Of a stretch of DNA of 64,000 nt, positions 1 to 8,994 are shown in pieces. Positions within the stretch are counted from its first letter, which is position 1; every line of letters begins with the position of its first letter. The translations under genes and the position numbers were made by a program. The notes under the pieces are model-generated. The model saw nothing but the letters and a program-made list of their open reading frames with translations, had not been told where the DNA came from and searched no databases. Source of the stretch: Paenibacillus phytorum (lineage in GTDB: Bacteria; Bacillota; Bacilli; Paenibacillales; NBRC-103111); contig NZ_WHOA01000085.1 in NCBI RefSeq assembly GCF_013141715.1, positions 62,001 through 126,000 of the forward strand. Reading direction: 5' to 3'.

Positions 1-406
1 CTAATCTCTCAATTTCCTCATCCGTTCTTGTTTGCAGTTCTACTGTGATATCGGAATATGTTTCAGTAAACGAATACATGATTTTCGGTAGCAAATAAGC
101 GGCGACTACTTGGGAGGCAGCTACAATGATTTTGCCTCGATTCCCTAGCCGATATTCCTCCATTGCCCGATAAATCTGCCCTTCCAAGGACAGCATGGTC
201 TCTGCATACTCCATCAGAGTAAGTCCTGCATCCGTCACAGCGATATCCCGGCCAACAACCGTAAACAGGGGAACTCCTACTTCCTGCTCCAAACGCTTAA
301 GCTGCATGGAAATCGCAGGTTGGCTCACATAGGTATCCTTTGCAACTTGAGTAATACTCCCCTTTTTAATAACCTGCAAGAACAAGGACAAGTGTTTAGT
401 ATTCAT
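1..406 (-). CDS. LysR-family transcriptional regulator (partial, cut by window edge)
   Basis: The visible N-terminal ~135 residues begin MNTKHLSLFLQVIKKGSI and contain a LysR winged helix-turn-helix (QVAKDTYVSQPAISMQLKRL, residues ~20-39), followed by the start of the effector-binding domain (GKIIVAASQVVAAYLLPKI). LysR proteins bind DNA as tetramers and respond to a small co-inducer. The gene runs off the left end, so the ligand domain is mostly missing. It is divergent from a SufS-like cysteine desulfurase across a ~115 bp AT-rich gap holding a perfect 10-bp-arm palindrome, the classical arrangement for a LysR regulator controlling itself and its neighbour. The domain architecture resembles the CysL/CbbR-type subfamily, but the effector cannot be assigned from this fragment. 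Confidence 0.9.
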   Translation of the reverse strand, partial: MNTKHLSLFLQVIKKGSITQVAKDTYVSQPAISMQLKRLEQEVGVPLFTVVGRDIAVTDAGLTLMEYAETMLSLEGQIYRAMEEYRLGNRGKIIVAASQVVAAYLLPKIMYSFTETYSDITVELQTRTDEEIERL

Positions 407-418
407 AAGCCCCCCAGA

Positions 419-446
419 TATATAATCAAATTATTATGATTATATA
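419..446. promoter_or_regulatory. LysR-type operator palindrome
   Basis: Arms TATATAATCA and TGATTATATA (10 bp each, perfect) are separated by an 8-bp spacer, AATTATTA. The core fits the T-N11-A rule of LysR boxes. It lies between the divergent LysR gene and the cysteine desulfurase, directly upstream of the LysR start. Control of both genes is inferred. Confidence 0.6.
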
Positions 447-470
447 ATATTAATAGTATTTGTATTATAG

Positions 471-1754
<1,284 letters not shown>

Positions 1755-1909
1755 AAATGTGATGGAATATAGGGGTTGCTCCACAGCAAATTCCATGGAA
1801 TATTTTCCAATTATTACGCAAATAATAACCAGACCCTTTCTCCATTTTTGCACATTATATCCCCACTATTATTAAAAGATTAGCGAGTTTGTCATATATT
1901 CTACTTGAG

Positions 1910-1933
1910 AGTTCAACAACGAATTCATGAACT
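1910..1933. promoter_or_regulatory. candidate operator before the MocR-like gene
   Basis: Inverted repeat AGTTCA-N12-TGAACT ends just before AT-rich sequence containing TATTATACT, a possible -10. It is 37 bp upstream of the regulator's first ATG and may be an autoregulatory site. The assignment is tentative. Confidence 0.3.
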
Positions 1934-1969
1934 GTATTATACTATGGAATAAATTGATATTTCTCAAAG

Positions 1970-3423
1970 ATGGTGGTATACATGCGCAAACCTGACCGAA
2001 CGAGTAAAAAACCTCTCTATCAACAGATCTCAGATGAGATGGAGAGGAGTATTATACATGGCGAATATCCGCCTGGAAGTTTCTTGCCTTCTGAACGTAA
2101 ACTAGCCGAACGACTGGAAGTAAACCGAAGCACCGTCGTACAGGCCTATGAGGAATTACGTGCAAGAGGAATAGTCGAAAGTATCAGCGGAAGCGGTACC
2201 ATGGTCAGCAACCATATTTGGGGTATTAGGCCTAATTTAACACCTAATTGGCGTCAATATGTCGAAGGTGGCACTTTTGCCCCCAATCTTCCATATATCC
2301 GCCGGGTCCGTGAGGTTCTACGTGAACGAGAATCAATCATTGACTTTGCTAGTGGCGAATTATCTGCCGACTTATTCCCCAATGATGCGATTAAGCAAAT
2401 AATGAAGGACATTCCTTTCGAAGCCTACTTAGGATATGACGATCCTAGTGGGTATTTGCCGCTTAGAGAGACTCTTGTAGGTTTTCTGGAGGAAAGATTA
2501 CGTATTCGAGCGACAGAAGCTTCCATCCTTATCACCTCCGGCTCACAGCAATCTCTGTATTTGATTATGCAATGTTTGTTAGCTCCTGGGGATGCGGTTG
2601 CCATTGAAGACCCGTCTTATTACTATTCTTTGTCTATGTTCCAATCTGCCGGGCTCCGCATTTTTCGCTTACCCGTAAAAGAAGATGGCATCGAACCCGA
2701 AGACATTATGAATTTGTACCGCCAACATCGCATTCGCATGATTTTCTTGAATCCGAACTATCAGAACCCGACAGGGACGATCCTTCAAGCATCTAAAAGA
2801 GAAGCCTTGCTGAAGATCGCCGCAGAACTCGGTATACCCATCGTAGAAGATAATCCTTTCAGCCTTACTTCTTTGATCATTGTCCTCCTGATACGTTGAA
2901 ATCCATCGATACTCACGGTTCCGTACTCTATGTCGGTTCCTTATCCAAGGTTGCAGCTTCAGGATTACGGATCGGTTGGTTGGTAGCTCCCCAGGCTGTC
3001 GTACAACGATTAGCGGATGCTCGCCAGCAAATGGACTTTGGCCTAAGCATTGTCCCACAGTGGCTTGCTAATAAATTTCTGGGATCGGATTTGTTTGATC
3101 AACATATACACTTCCTAAGAGACTCCCTTTCTCTGAAGCAGCATGTCATGATTCGATCCCTTCAGCAAGAATTGCCTGATCAAATCAGCTTTACTCCGGC
3201 TCGTGGAGGTCTAAATTTATGGTGCACCATCAAGGACAAGCTTGACGATCAGAAGTTATTGGAGGAAGCGATAAAACGAGGGGTTGTATTTATGCCAGGA
3301 ACTGTATTTGGTTCTGAGCCAGGACATCTAAGATTATGCTTTGCTCGTCCCTCAATGGATGAGATCGCGTCTGGCATATCCAAACTAGCTCAGGCTTTTC
3401 ATGCATTAACACAGAAATGTTAA
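1970..3423 (+). pseudogene. MocR/PdxR-type regulator (GntR HTH + aminotransferase domain), split by a frameshift
   Basis: The N-terminal piece (1970-2899) has a GntR winged helix (YQQISDEMERSI..LPSERKLAERLEVNRSTVVQAYEEL, residues ~18-60) and then the first part of a fold-type I aminotransferase domain. The second piece (from about 2876 to 3423) continues that domain with the PLP-lysine region YVGSLSKVAASGLRIGW. The frames join if one T is restored in the CTTCTTTGATC stretch near 2866-2876, giving ..NPFSLTSFDHCPPDTLKSID... The joined product would be about 484 residues, the normal MocR length. MocR proteins control genes for vitamin B6, GABA and other metabolism; no B6 genes are adjacent. It is either a real one-base deletion or a sequencing error. 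The start may be ATG 1970 or 1982. Confidence 0.82.
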
Positions 3424-3437
3424 AAGGATTGTGAAAG

Positions 3438-3474
3438 CTGCCCTTCGCTATTTACATAGGAAGGGCAGTTTTTT
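3438..3474 (+). terminator. Rho-independent terminator after the MocR-like gene
   Basis: Stem CTGCCCTTC / GAAGGGCAG with a 13-nt loop is followed by six T. It lies 15 bp past the stop codon at 3423. Confidence 0.85.
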
Positions 3475-3500
3475 ATTTTAAAAATTTGTGCTTCCAGTCC

Positions 3501-3554
3501 TTGACATTGCAGATCAGCTCTCATATAATAAAAAATGTAAGTAAGTACTTGCAT
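3501..3554 (+). promoter_or_regulatory. tetR promoter with overlapping operator
   Basis: TTGACA (3501-3506), a 17-bp spacer and TATAAT (3524-3529) form a fully consensus sigma-A promoter. Immediately downstream, ATGTAAG-N6-CTTGCAT (3535-3554) is an inverted repeat with one mismatch; it covers the expected transcription start. A perfect version precedes the efflux gene, so both are probably TetR operators. Confidence 0.75.
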
Positions 3555-3571
3555 TAAAGAAGGGTAGATCA

Positions 3572-4141
3572 ATGAGCAACAATCCAAGTACGAGTGATAA
3601 ACTTCTGTTAGCAACAATCGATCTCATGGCGGAAAAAGGGTATGATGGCACGACTACTAAGGAAATCGCTGCTGCTGCTGGAGTGAACGAAGTCACGCTT
3701 TTTCGCCATTTCGGCACGAAAGAGAAGCTGTTAGCAGCTGCCTTCAACCGTTATCACTATGCCTTAGAGATGACAAAGCTTTTTAACGAATCTTTGACAG
3801 GCGAGCTGCATGAGGACCTTCTTATTATCAGCCAAAAGTATCATTATCTCATGAATCGGAATAGAAAACTGTTTCAGATTATTCAAAAAGGAAGCAGCAG
3901 TCTCCCTCCAGAAGTATATCAGGAGGCCCACCGCCATCCTCAGGAACTTAGGAAGCTATTAACGAATTATTTGGTTTCCATGTCTGAGCAAGGTAAAGTG
4001 ATAACTTCAAAACCTGACATACAGGCATATGCTTTCATGTTGATGAATCATGGTGCGTTCAATAGCAACTTTTCTCCCATAGATTTGGACGAATTTATTG
4101 AAGAAAGCGTGCGGTTATTCGCTAGGGCATTAACTCCCTAG
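3572..4141 (+). CDS. TetR-family repressor of the adjacent efflux gene
   Basis: A 189-residue protein with a TetR N-terminal DNA-binding domain: LLLATIDLMAEKGYDGTT (residues ~11-28), then the recognition region ITKEIAAAAGVNEVTLFRHF-like sequence at ~29-48. The C-terminal ligand domain is helical and not recognisable further. It is 59 bp upstream of and co-oriented with a Tet(L)/QacA-type MFS pump. Matching operator palindromes precede each gene, so self-repression plus pump repression relieved by a drug-like ligand is the likely logic. A terminator overlaps its last codons, so the pump depends on its own promoter or on read-through. Confidence 0.88.
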   Translation: MSNNPSTSDKLLLATIDLMAEKGYDGTTTKEIAAAAGVNEVTLFRHFGTKEKLLAAAFNRYHYALEMTKLFNESLTGELHEDLLIISQKYHYLMNRNRKLFQIIQKGSSSLPPEVYQEAHRHPQELRKLLTNYLVSMSEQGKVITSKPDIQAYAFMLMNHGAFNSNFSPIDLDEFIEESVRLFARALTP

Positions 4142-4148
4142 CTTTTTT
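4121..4148 (+). terminator. terminator overlapping the end of tetR
   Basis: Stem GCTAGGG (4121-4127) and CCCTAGC (4136-4142) is followed by TTTTTT. The right arm contains the tetR stop codon TAG (4139-4141). Confidence 0.7.
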
Positions 4149-4158
4149 AAAAGCCACA

Positions 4159-4178
4159 ATGCAAGTATGTGCTTGCAT
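4159..4178. promoter_or_regulatory. TetR operator before the MFS gene
   Basis: Perfect inverted repeat ATGCAAG-N6-CTTGCAT, the same half-sites and spacing as the element at 3535-3554. It sits 22 bp before the efflux ATG, just upstream of the AAAGGAG ribosome site. Confidence 0.72.
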
Positions 4179-4200
4179 TCATTCAAAGGAGCGATAAACC

Positions 4201-5577
4201 ATGAATTCTGAAACAATGCTGCAAAAAGGTCCTATCTTAATGCGATTATTGCTGTTTACCGTTATGATGTCATCGATGAGCGCCCTAATGTTTAACGTTG
4301 TGCTCCCGCAAATCAGCGAGGAGTTTCATCTTACCCTTGCCCAGGTGAGCTGGCTGTCATCCGCCTATACGCTTATCTACGCGTTTGGAACCGTGACTTA
4401 TGGGAAACTTGCGGACAGATTCCAACTGAAGAGCCTATTGACGTTCGGACTGACATTGTTTGCGGCGGGTTCTCTAATGGGGCTCGTTTCACAAACTTTC
4501 TGGTTCGCTCTACTCGGAAGGTGCCTGCAATCTGCAGGTGCCGCGGCTATTCCGGCAATTGCATTGATTATCCCTGTAAGGTATTTTTCACCTGAAAAGA
4601 GAGGCTCCGCATTAAGCATGACAGCCGTCGGGATTGCGCTCGGAAGCGCTCTTGCACCTGTTATTTCCGCTACTATCGTCAGCTTTGCGAATTGGAGATG
4701 GCTGTTTCTGCCTTCCCTATTAATTTTATTATTGCTGCCGCTGTATCGAAAATATCTCGAGCATGAAGTGAAACAAGCTCCGCGCAAATTCGATTGGCTT
4801 GGCGGAAGCTTGCTCGCCGCATCCATTGCGCTGCTTCTGCTAGGGGTCACAAATCGATCATTGTGGTATTTGGTTATCGGTTTAGCAACCTTAAGCCTCT
4901 TCATCGTACGAATTCGTACCGCCGAAGAACCTTTTATCCAACCTCAGTTGTTTCGTAACAAGAAGTATACCATCGCAATAACACTGGCGTTTCTCATTAG
5001 TGGCATAGGCATCTCCTTGTATTTTTTAACTCCGATTCTGTTTTCACAAGTTTATCATCTTGGTTCCAATTGGATTGGTTTCGCCATGGTCCCTGCTGCG
5101 GCAGCCTCAGCACTTCTAGGGAGAAAAGGCGGGAAACTGGCTGATCTGAAAGGCAATTCATACCTATTTTCTGTTGCTTCCGGTTCTTTAATTACTTGTT
5201 TTGTCTTGTTGTCCATCTTTACAGGAATCTCGCCTCTATGGATTTCATTCTTTTTGATTTTTGGTAACGTAGGCCAATCTTTCTTGCAGATTGCCATGTC
5301 CAATTCCGTTTCAAGATCATTGCCCAAAGATCAGGTTGGCGTGGGCATGGGTCTTTTCTCGATGGTCAGTTTTATAGCCCAAGGAATAGCTGCAGGCGTT
5401 TACAGTATTGTGGTTGCACAGGGTCCCTCCGTTCATTGGAATCCGTTAAATGTCGATCCGAACAGTTACCTATACAGCAATTTTTATCTCGTTCTTGCCG
5501 CAATGCATGTGGGGATCTTGTTCTTCTACCACTTGCAATTCCGTACCAAGAAACCAAGCGTTGCAATTGAACATTGA
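4201..5577 (+). CDS. MFS drug efflux transporter, Tet(L)/QacA-like (14-TM DHA2 type)
   Basis: A 458-residue polytopic membrane protein and probable proton-drug antiporter. Family signs: NVVLPQISEEF and WLSSAYTLIYAFGT in TM1-2, motif A variant YGKLADRFQLK (residues ~64-74), motif C-like region GIALGSALAPVISATI, and a C-terminal VDPNSYLYSNFYLV that resembles the end of Tet(K)/Tet(L). Length matches that group. AAGGAG lies 10 bp before the ATG. The substrate cannot be read from sequence; tetracycline is possible but unproven, since many chromosomal relatives export other compounds. It is controlled by the adjacent TetR gene through paired operators. Confidence 0.85.
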   Translation: MNSETMLQKGPILMRLLLFTVMMSSMSALMFNVVLPQISEEFHLTLAQVSWLSSAYTLIYAFGTVTYGKLADRFQLKSLLTFGLTLFAAGSLMGLVSQTFWFALLGRCLQSAGAAAIPAIALIIPVRYFSPEKRGSALSMTAVGIALGSALAPVISATIVSFANWRWLFLPSLLILLLLPLYRKYLEHEVKQAPRKFDWLGGSLLAASIALLLLGVTNRSLWYLVIGLATLSLFIVRIRTAEEPFIQPQLFRNKKYTIAITLAFLISGIGISLYFLTPILFSQVYHLGSNWIGFAMVPAAAASALLGRKGGKLADLKGNSYLFSVASGSLITCFVLLSIFTGISPLWISFFLIFGNVGQSFLQIAMSNSVSRSLPKDQVGVGMGLFSMVSFIAQGIAAGVYSIVVAQGPSVHWNPLNVDPNSYLYSNFYLVLAAMHVGILFFYHLQFRTKKPSVAIEH

Positions 5578-5608
5578 ACAAATCACGATTAGGGGAGGGA
5601 ACATAAAG

Positions 5609-5932
5609 ATGAATGGTAATGTGAGGCAAATTTTTATCGACCAATTGCTTTCATGGCCAGAAGTAACTCAGCAGCCACACCGTTTCGGAGGGATTGAATT
5701 TCTGTTTATCGGAAAAGAAATTGGTCATCTACATGGAGATCCTCTAGTCGACTTGCTCATGCCAAAATCGTTTCGCGATCAGCTTATAGTTTCAGGGCGT
5801 GCGCAGCCCCATCATATGTATCCTGATTCTGGTTGGGTATCGGTTTATTTAACGTCAAATGAGGATGTTACTAACGCCATTGAACTTCTACGATTCAAGT
5901 ATGATTATCTAGTGGCAAATCGAAATGAATAA
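5609..5932 (+). CDS. small DUF5519 (luciferase-domain-like) protein
   Basis: A 107-residue soluble protein. Recognisable features are PHRFGGIEFLFIGKEIGHLHGD (residues ~21-42), then DLLMPKSFRDQLI and AEPHH/DSGWVS-like RAQPHHMYPDSGWVSVYL, ending in a helix with IELLRFKYDYL. This pattern is that of the DUF5519 family, sometimes labelled 'luciferase domain' although no light-emitting activity is implied; its biochemical role is unknown. AGGGGAGGG precedes ATG 5609, which is preferred over an upstream open frame that only overlaps the pump gene. It starts 31 bp after the efflux gene and is probably co-transcribed with it. A strong terminator follows. Confidence 0.7.
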   Translation: MNGNVRQIFIDQLLSWPEVTQQPHRFGGIEFLFIGKEIGHLHGDPLVDLLMPKSFRDQLIVSGRAQPHHMYPDSGWVSVYLTSNEDVTNAIELLRFKYDYLVANRNE

Positions 5933-5977
5933 TGATAAGAGCACTCCATATTATTTTTAGTTTATTGTCGATGGAGA

Positions 5978-6010
5978 ACCCTCAGGCATTTTGCCTGAGG
6001 GTCTTTCTGT
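5978..6010 (+). terminator. Rho-independent terminator
   Basis: Eleven-bp perfect stem ACCCTCAGGCA / TGCCTGAGGGT with a 3-nt TTT loop, followed by CTTTCTGT. It ends the TetR/efflux/DUF5519 unit. Confidence 0.85.
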
Positions 6011-6094
6011 ATGCATGATTATCAACAGTGTTTGCTATTCTCCAAAATGTCGGATTGGCAATCAAGTACATGGAGTAAAATTTCAAAATATTGG

Positions 6095-6109
6095 CATTCT
6101 AATAGAATG
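6095..6109. promoter_or_regulatory. palindrome of unknown regulator upstream of cyd
   Basis: CATTCTA-A-TAGAATG is a perfect 15-bp interrupted palindrome about 190 bp before the cydA ATG. It does not match the Rex consensus I know. It may bind an unidentified regulator of the oxidase operon. Confidence 0.35.
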
Positions 6110-6145
6110 TAACCATTCAATCTGACCCGTACAGTAGGTGATCAT

Positions 6146-6253
6146 ATAGATAAGTACAAAAAGCAAGAGAAATGGTTAATATGGCTCTGTATCATCGTCG
6201 CTTCTCTCATGCTTCTTTCCTGGCTCCGACAGATGATCGCATATTCGAAATAA
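6146..6253 (+). CDS. candidate 35-residue membrane mini-protein with an ATA start
   Basis: Reads (M)DKYKKQEKWLIWLCIIV.. and ends ..RQMIAYSK: a charged N-terminus, a ~17-residue hydrophobic helix, then a basic tail. The frame is open from 6113 but has no ATG, GTG or TTG. ATA 6146 sits just after AGGTGA (6136-6141), as if an ATG had become ATA. It ends 45 bp before cydA. It could be a degraded or unusually initiated accessory peptide of the oxidase operon, or chance. No homologue is recognised. Confidence 0.3.
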   Translation: MDKYKKQEKWLIWLCIIVASLMLLSWLRQMIAYSK

Positions 6254-6298
6254 ATGCTTTCCCAAGCAATTTTCAAACTGAAAAGGAGTACATCACAT

Positions 6299-7642
6299 AT
6301 GACTTATGATCCCGTGCTTTATAGCCGAATGCTAACAGAGCTCACATTCGCCTTCCATATTATCTTCGCTACCGTAGGTGTCGGTATTCCGATCATGATC
6401 GCATTCGCCGAATGGTCTGGCATTAAGCGAAACGATCCTTACTACCTGCTTCTTGCGCGGCGCTGGGCCCGCGGCTTCGTTATTACCGTTGCTGTTGGTG
6501 TTGTCACTGGAACCGCTATAGGTCTCCAGCTCAGCCTGCTGTGGCCGAGCTTTATGCGCGTTGCGGGCCAAGCTATTGCCTTGCCTTTGTTTATGGAGAC
6601 CTTTGCATTTTTCTTTGAAGCAATATTCTTAGGCATCTATCTATACACTTGGGATCGATTCCGCAAGCCCATCACTCATTTTCTGCTCAGTATTCCGGTC
6701 ATGCTCGGATCCTCAGCGTCTGCTTTTTTTATCACAACCGTTAACGCATTTATGAATACCCCGCAGGGCTTTAAGCTGAACAACGGCTCCATTACAGACA
6801 TTAAGCCACTTATAGCCATGTTCAATCCCGCTACTCCAACGAAGGTCGCACATGTGCTTTCTTCTGCATATATGACTAGCGCCTTCGTCCTTGCGGCGAT
6901 AGCTGGCGCTGCTTTGCTTAAGAAGCGCGATTCGCTCTATCACCGTAAAGCACTCAAGCTAACGATGATTGCTGCTCTTATTTTCTCGATTACAACTGCA
7001 CTCATTGGAGATCTTTCCGGGAAATTTTTGGCCAAATACCAACCCGAGAAGCTGGCTGCCGCTGAATGGCATTTTGAGACGGCTAGACAGGTGCCGCTTG
7101 TTCTAGGGGGGATTTTAACAGAAGATCATCAGATTAAATACGGGTTGAAAATCCCATTCGCCCTAAGCATTCTAGCTCACGATAACCCGAATTCCGAAGT
7201 TCAGGGCTTAAATGAAACACCTGTTGCTGAGCGTCCCCCTCTTATTGTTCATTACTACTTTGATTCGATGGTCACGATAGGCATCTTCCTTACGGTTCTT
7301 TCTATGGCATCTGTTTGGATGGTTTACAAATTAAAGAGTGTCCAATATCCAAGTTGGCTGTTGAGGTTGATCGTCCTTTCTGGCCCCCTTGCCATTTTGG
7401 GGATTGAATTGGGTTGGATTTATGCTGAGGTAGGCCGACAGCCTTGGATACTTCGAGGTTATATGAAGACCGTCCATGGAGCGACCACCTCCACACATGT
7501 GGATCTGATGCTCCTTTTGTTCTGCATCCTATATGTAGCGATTGGGTTAACTTTGGTCAAAGTGCTAAGGAAAATGTTCAAGAACAGTGATGTACAAGAA
7601 GAACTTAAGAGCAGAGGTATTGAGGGGGGACCTACACAATGA
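6299..7642 (+). CDS. cydA: cytochrome bd quinol oxidase subunit I
   Basis: A 447-residue subunit carrying hemes b and the quinol site of the bd oxidase, which reduces oxygen to water without proton pumping and supports respiration at low oxygen. The N-terminus LTELTFAFHIIFATVGVGIP carries the His near residue 20 that ligates a heme. The C-terminal GWIYAEVGRQPW matches the conserved CydA signature. The region between TM6 and TM7 is short, as in Bacillota enzymes. ATG 6299 is chosen because AAAAGGAG lies 10 bp upstream and the product begins MTYDPVLYSRML; the longer frame from 6254 lacks a ribosome site. It overlaps cydB by 4 bp (ATGA). Confidence 0.93.
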   Translation: MTYDPVLYSRMLTELTFAFHIIFATVGVGIPIMIAFAEWSGIKRNDPYYLLLARRWARGFVITVAVGVVTGTAIGLQLSLLWPSFMRVAGQAIALPLFMETFAFFFEAIFLGIYLYTWDRFRKPITHFLLSIPVMLGSSASAFFITTVNAFMNTPQGFKLNNGSITDIKPLIAMFNPATPTKVAHVLSSAYMTSAFVLAAIAGAALLKKRDSLYHRKALKLTMIAALIFSITTALIGDLSGKFLAKYQPEKLAAAEWHFETARQVPLVLGGILTEDHQIKYGLKIPFALSILAHDNPNSEVQGLNETPVAERPPLIVHYYFDSMVTIGIFLTVLSMASVWMVYKLKSVQYPSWLLRLIVLSGPLAILGIELGWIYAEVGRQPWILRGYMKTVHGATTSTHVDLMLLLFCILYVAIGLTLVKVLRKMFKNSDVQEELKSRGIEGGPTQ

Positions 7643-8670
7643 AGTACGAGTTAATCGGCATTACAGTCCTATGGATATTTCTGTACGGCTATCTGATCGT
7701 TGCTTCCATTGATTTCGGGGCAGGCTTCTTCAGCTATTACTCATACGCTACAGGAAAAAAACATCTCGTTGAAAACATCATCAAACGTTACCTATCACCC
7801 GTATGGGAAGTAACGAATGTTTTCCTAGTTTTTTTCTTTGTTGGCATAGTCGGCTTCTTTCCCGATAGCTCGTATTACTTTGGAACAGCCCTTTTGGTGC
7901 CTGGCAGCATCGCGATTGTGCTACTTGCGATACGCGGTTCTTACTATGCTTTTAGTATATATGGACAAATGCAAAAACAAAGCCACTTGTATACATTTTT
8001 GTATGGAGCAACCGGCCTCCTCATTCCTGCTTCCTTATCGACCGTCCTGACGATATCGGAAGGTGGCTATATGACAGAAGAGAATGGCAAGGTTATTTTA
8101 CACTTTAGCAAGCTCTTCACAAGCTCCTATTCCTGGTCGGTTGTACTTCTTGCACTTGTTAGTGTTCTTTACATTTCTGCGATGTTTCTTTCCTACTATG
8201 CCAACAAAGCGCAGGATTATGAAGCACTTGAAATCGTCCGAAGCTACGCACTAGGCTGGAGTCCTCCAACAATCGTGTGCAGTATATTTGTTTTTTTCGC
8301 TATTCGCTGGCACAATCCGGAACATTTTCAAGCTATGCTTGATTTGTCTTGGATGTTCGTTGCTTCGTTACTATGCTTCTTGGGTGCGGTCTATCTGATG
8401 TTCAAACGAAAAAGCTTTGGCTGGGCATTTATACTTGTTATGCTGCAATTCGCCTTTGCTTTCTTCGGATATGGAGCTTCCCACTTGCCCTATATCCTTT
8501 ATCCGTTCATTACCATTCACCAGAATTTCACGAACGATGCTATGGCTATCTCGCTAATTGTCGTTTTCCTTGCTGGATTATGTCTGCTTATTCCATCACT
8601 TGTTCTACTGATGCGACTGTTCCTGTTTGATGCTGAATATGTGCGAGGGAATCCCACCAAGAAAGGGTGA
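7639..8670 (+). CDS. cydB: cytochrome bd quinol oxidase subunit II
   Basis: A 343-residue polytopic partner of CydA. The start MKYELIGITVLWIFLYGYLI and ASIDFGAGFFSYYS follow the CydB N-terminal pattern, and a C-terminal PYILYPFITIHQNFTND resembles the conserved P-Y-(I/L)-(L/V)-P stretch of the family. It begins inside the cydA stop (ATGA), indicating translational coupling, and is followed directly by a CydS-like mini-gene. No cydDC assembly transporter is in the window. Confidence 0.92.
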   Translation: MKYELIGITVLWIFLYGYLIVASIDFGAGFFSYYSYATGKKHLVENIIKRYLSPVWEVTNVFLVFFFVGIVGFFPDSSYYFGTALLVPGSIAIVLLAIRGSYYAFSIYGQMQKQSHLYTFLYGATGLLIPASLSTVLTISEGGYMTEENGKVILHFSKLFTSSYSWSVVLLALVSVLYISAMFLSYYANKAQDYEALEIVRSYALGWSPPTIVCSIFVFFAIRWHNPEHFQAMLDLSWMFVASLLCFLGAVYLMFKRKSFGWAFILVMLQFAFAFFGYGASHLPYILYPFITIHQNFTNDAMAISLIVVFLAGLCLLIPSLVLLMRLFLFDAEYVRGNPTKKG

Positions 8671-8675
8671 TGATT

Positions 8676-8774
8676 ATGGATTTCTTTCTGCTTATGATTG
8701 CGCCTCTTCTACTTGTGGCGTTTTCCCTCGGGATCTTATTCATGATGTTCTCAAGAGGGCAGGATAAGTTATAA
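8676..8774 (+). CDS. cydS: CydS-like small subunit of cytochrome bd
   Basis: A 32-residue single-pass membrane peptide, MDFFLLMIAPLLLVAF.. ending in the polar tail SRGQDKL. Its length, the AP-(hydrophobic) core and position directly after cydB match CydS, the small third subunit described in the Geobacillus bd oxidase. AAAGGG (8662-8667) is 8 bp before ATG 8676; the earlier ATG at 8670 overlaps the cydB stop and is too close to that site. The identification rests on position, size and hydrophobic pattern, as such short peptides give little sequence signal. Confidence 0.75.
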   Translation: MDFFLLMIAPLLLVAFSLGILFMMFSRGQDKL

Positions 8775-8786
8775 TCGAACTTAACT

Positions 8787-8820
8787 AAAAAAAAAGAGGA
8801 TATGCAGTTGCATATCCCCT
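8787..8820 (-). terminator. terminator of the Spo0E-like gene
   Basis: GGATATGCA-GT-TGCATATCC (8798-8817) with a run of T on the minus strand (8787-8795). It lies between the convergent cydS and Spo0E-like genes and is 25 bp past the stop of the latter. Confidence 0.8.
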
Positions 8821-8844
8821 GGTCTATTCTCTATAAAAGTACTA

Positions 8845-8994
8845 TCATTTTAACTCTTGAAAGTTAACAATATATTCATCTAATTTTTGACTAAGATCTA
8901 CTACTTTCTCATGCGTAAAACTTCCGCGTATATACGCCTCTTCTATCATTTCAATGCGTAATGCTTCGATTTTTTCTAATAGCAGTAGTTCCAT
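8845..8994 (-). CDS. Spo0E-like aspartyl-phosphate phosphatase
   Basis: A 49-residue protein, MELLLLEKIEALRIEMIEEA.. with the Spo0E signature (V)VDLSQKLDEYIVNF at residues ~31-45. Spo0E-family proteins (Spo0E, YisI, YnzD in Bacillus subtilis) are two-helix phosphatases that remove phosphate from Spo0A~P and so delay sporulation; S-Q-x-L-D is the catalytic motif. The gene was not obvious from size but the motif is clear. A possible promoter has TATAAT (minus strand) with weak TTACCT 17 bp upstream. The 15-bp palindrome at 9101-9115 lies about 107 bp upstream of the start. Confidence 0.85.
   Translation of the reverse strand: MELLLLEKIEALRIEMIEEAYIRGSFTHEKVVDLSQKLDEYIVNFQELK

Larger units (their letters stand above)
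5933..6298. other. intergenic region before cydA
   Basis: Holds the terminator at 5978-6010, a 15-bp palindrome CATTCTA-A-TAGAATG (6095-6109), and a short membrane-peptide frame (6146-6253). A possible promoter is TTGGCA (6055-6060) with TAAAAT after a 15-bp spacer. No larger gene is evident. Confidence 0.5.

Noticed and set aside
2860-2900. Programmed ribosomal frameshifting in the MocR-like gene
   Set aside because: No slippery heptamer with downstream structure is evident, and MocR genes are not known to use it; deletion or sequencing error is simpler.
6104-6117. 14-mer AGAATGTAACCATT shared with 59746-59759
   Set aside because: Contexts differ (before cydA; between hutI and GDH) and the match does not extend or form a palindrome; treated as chance.
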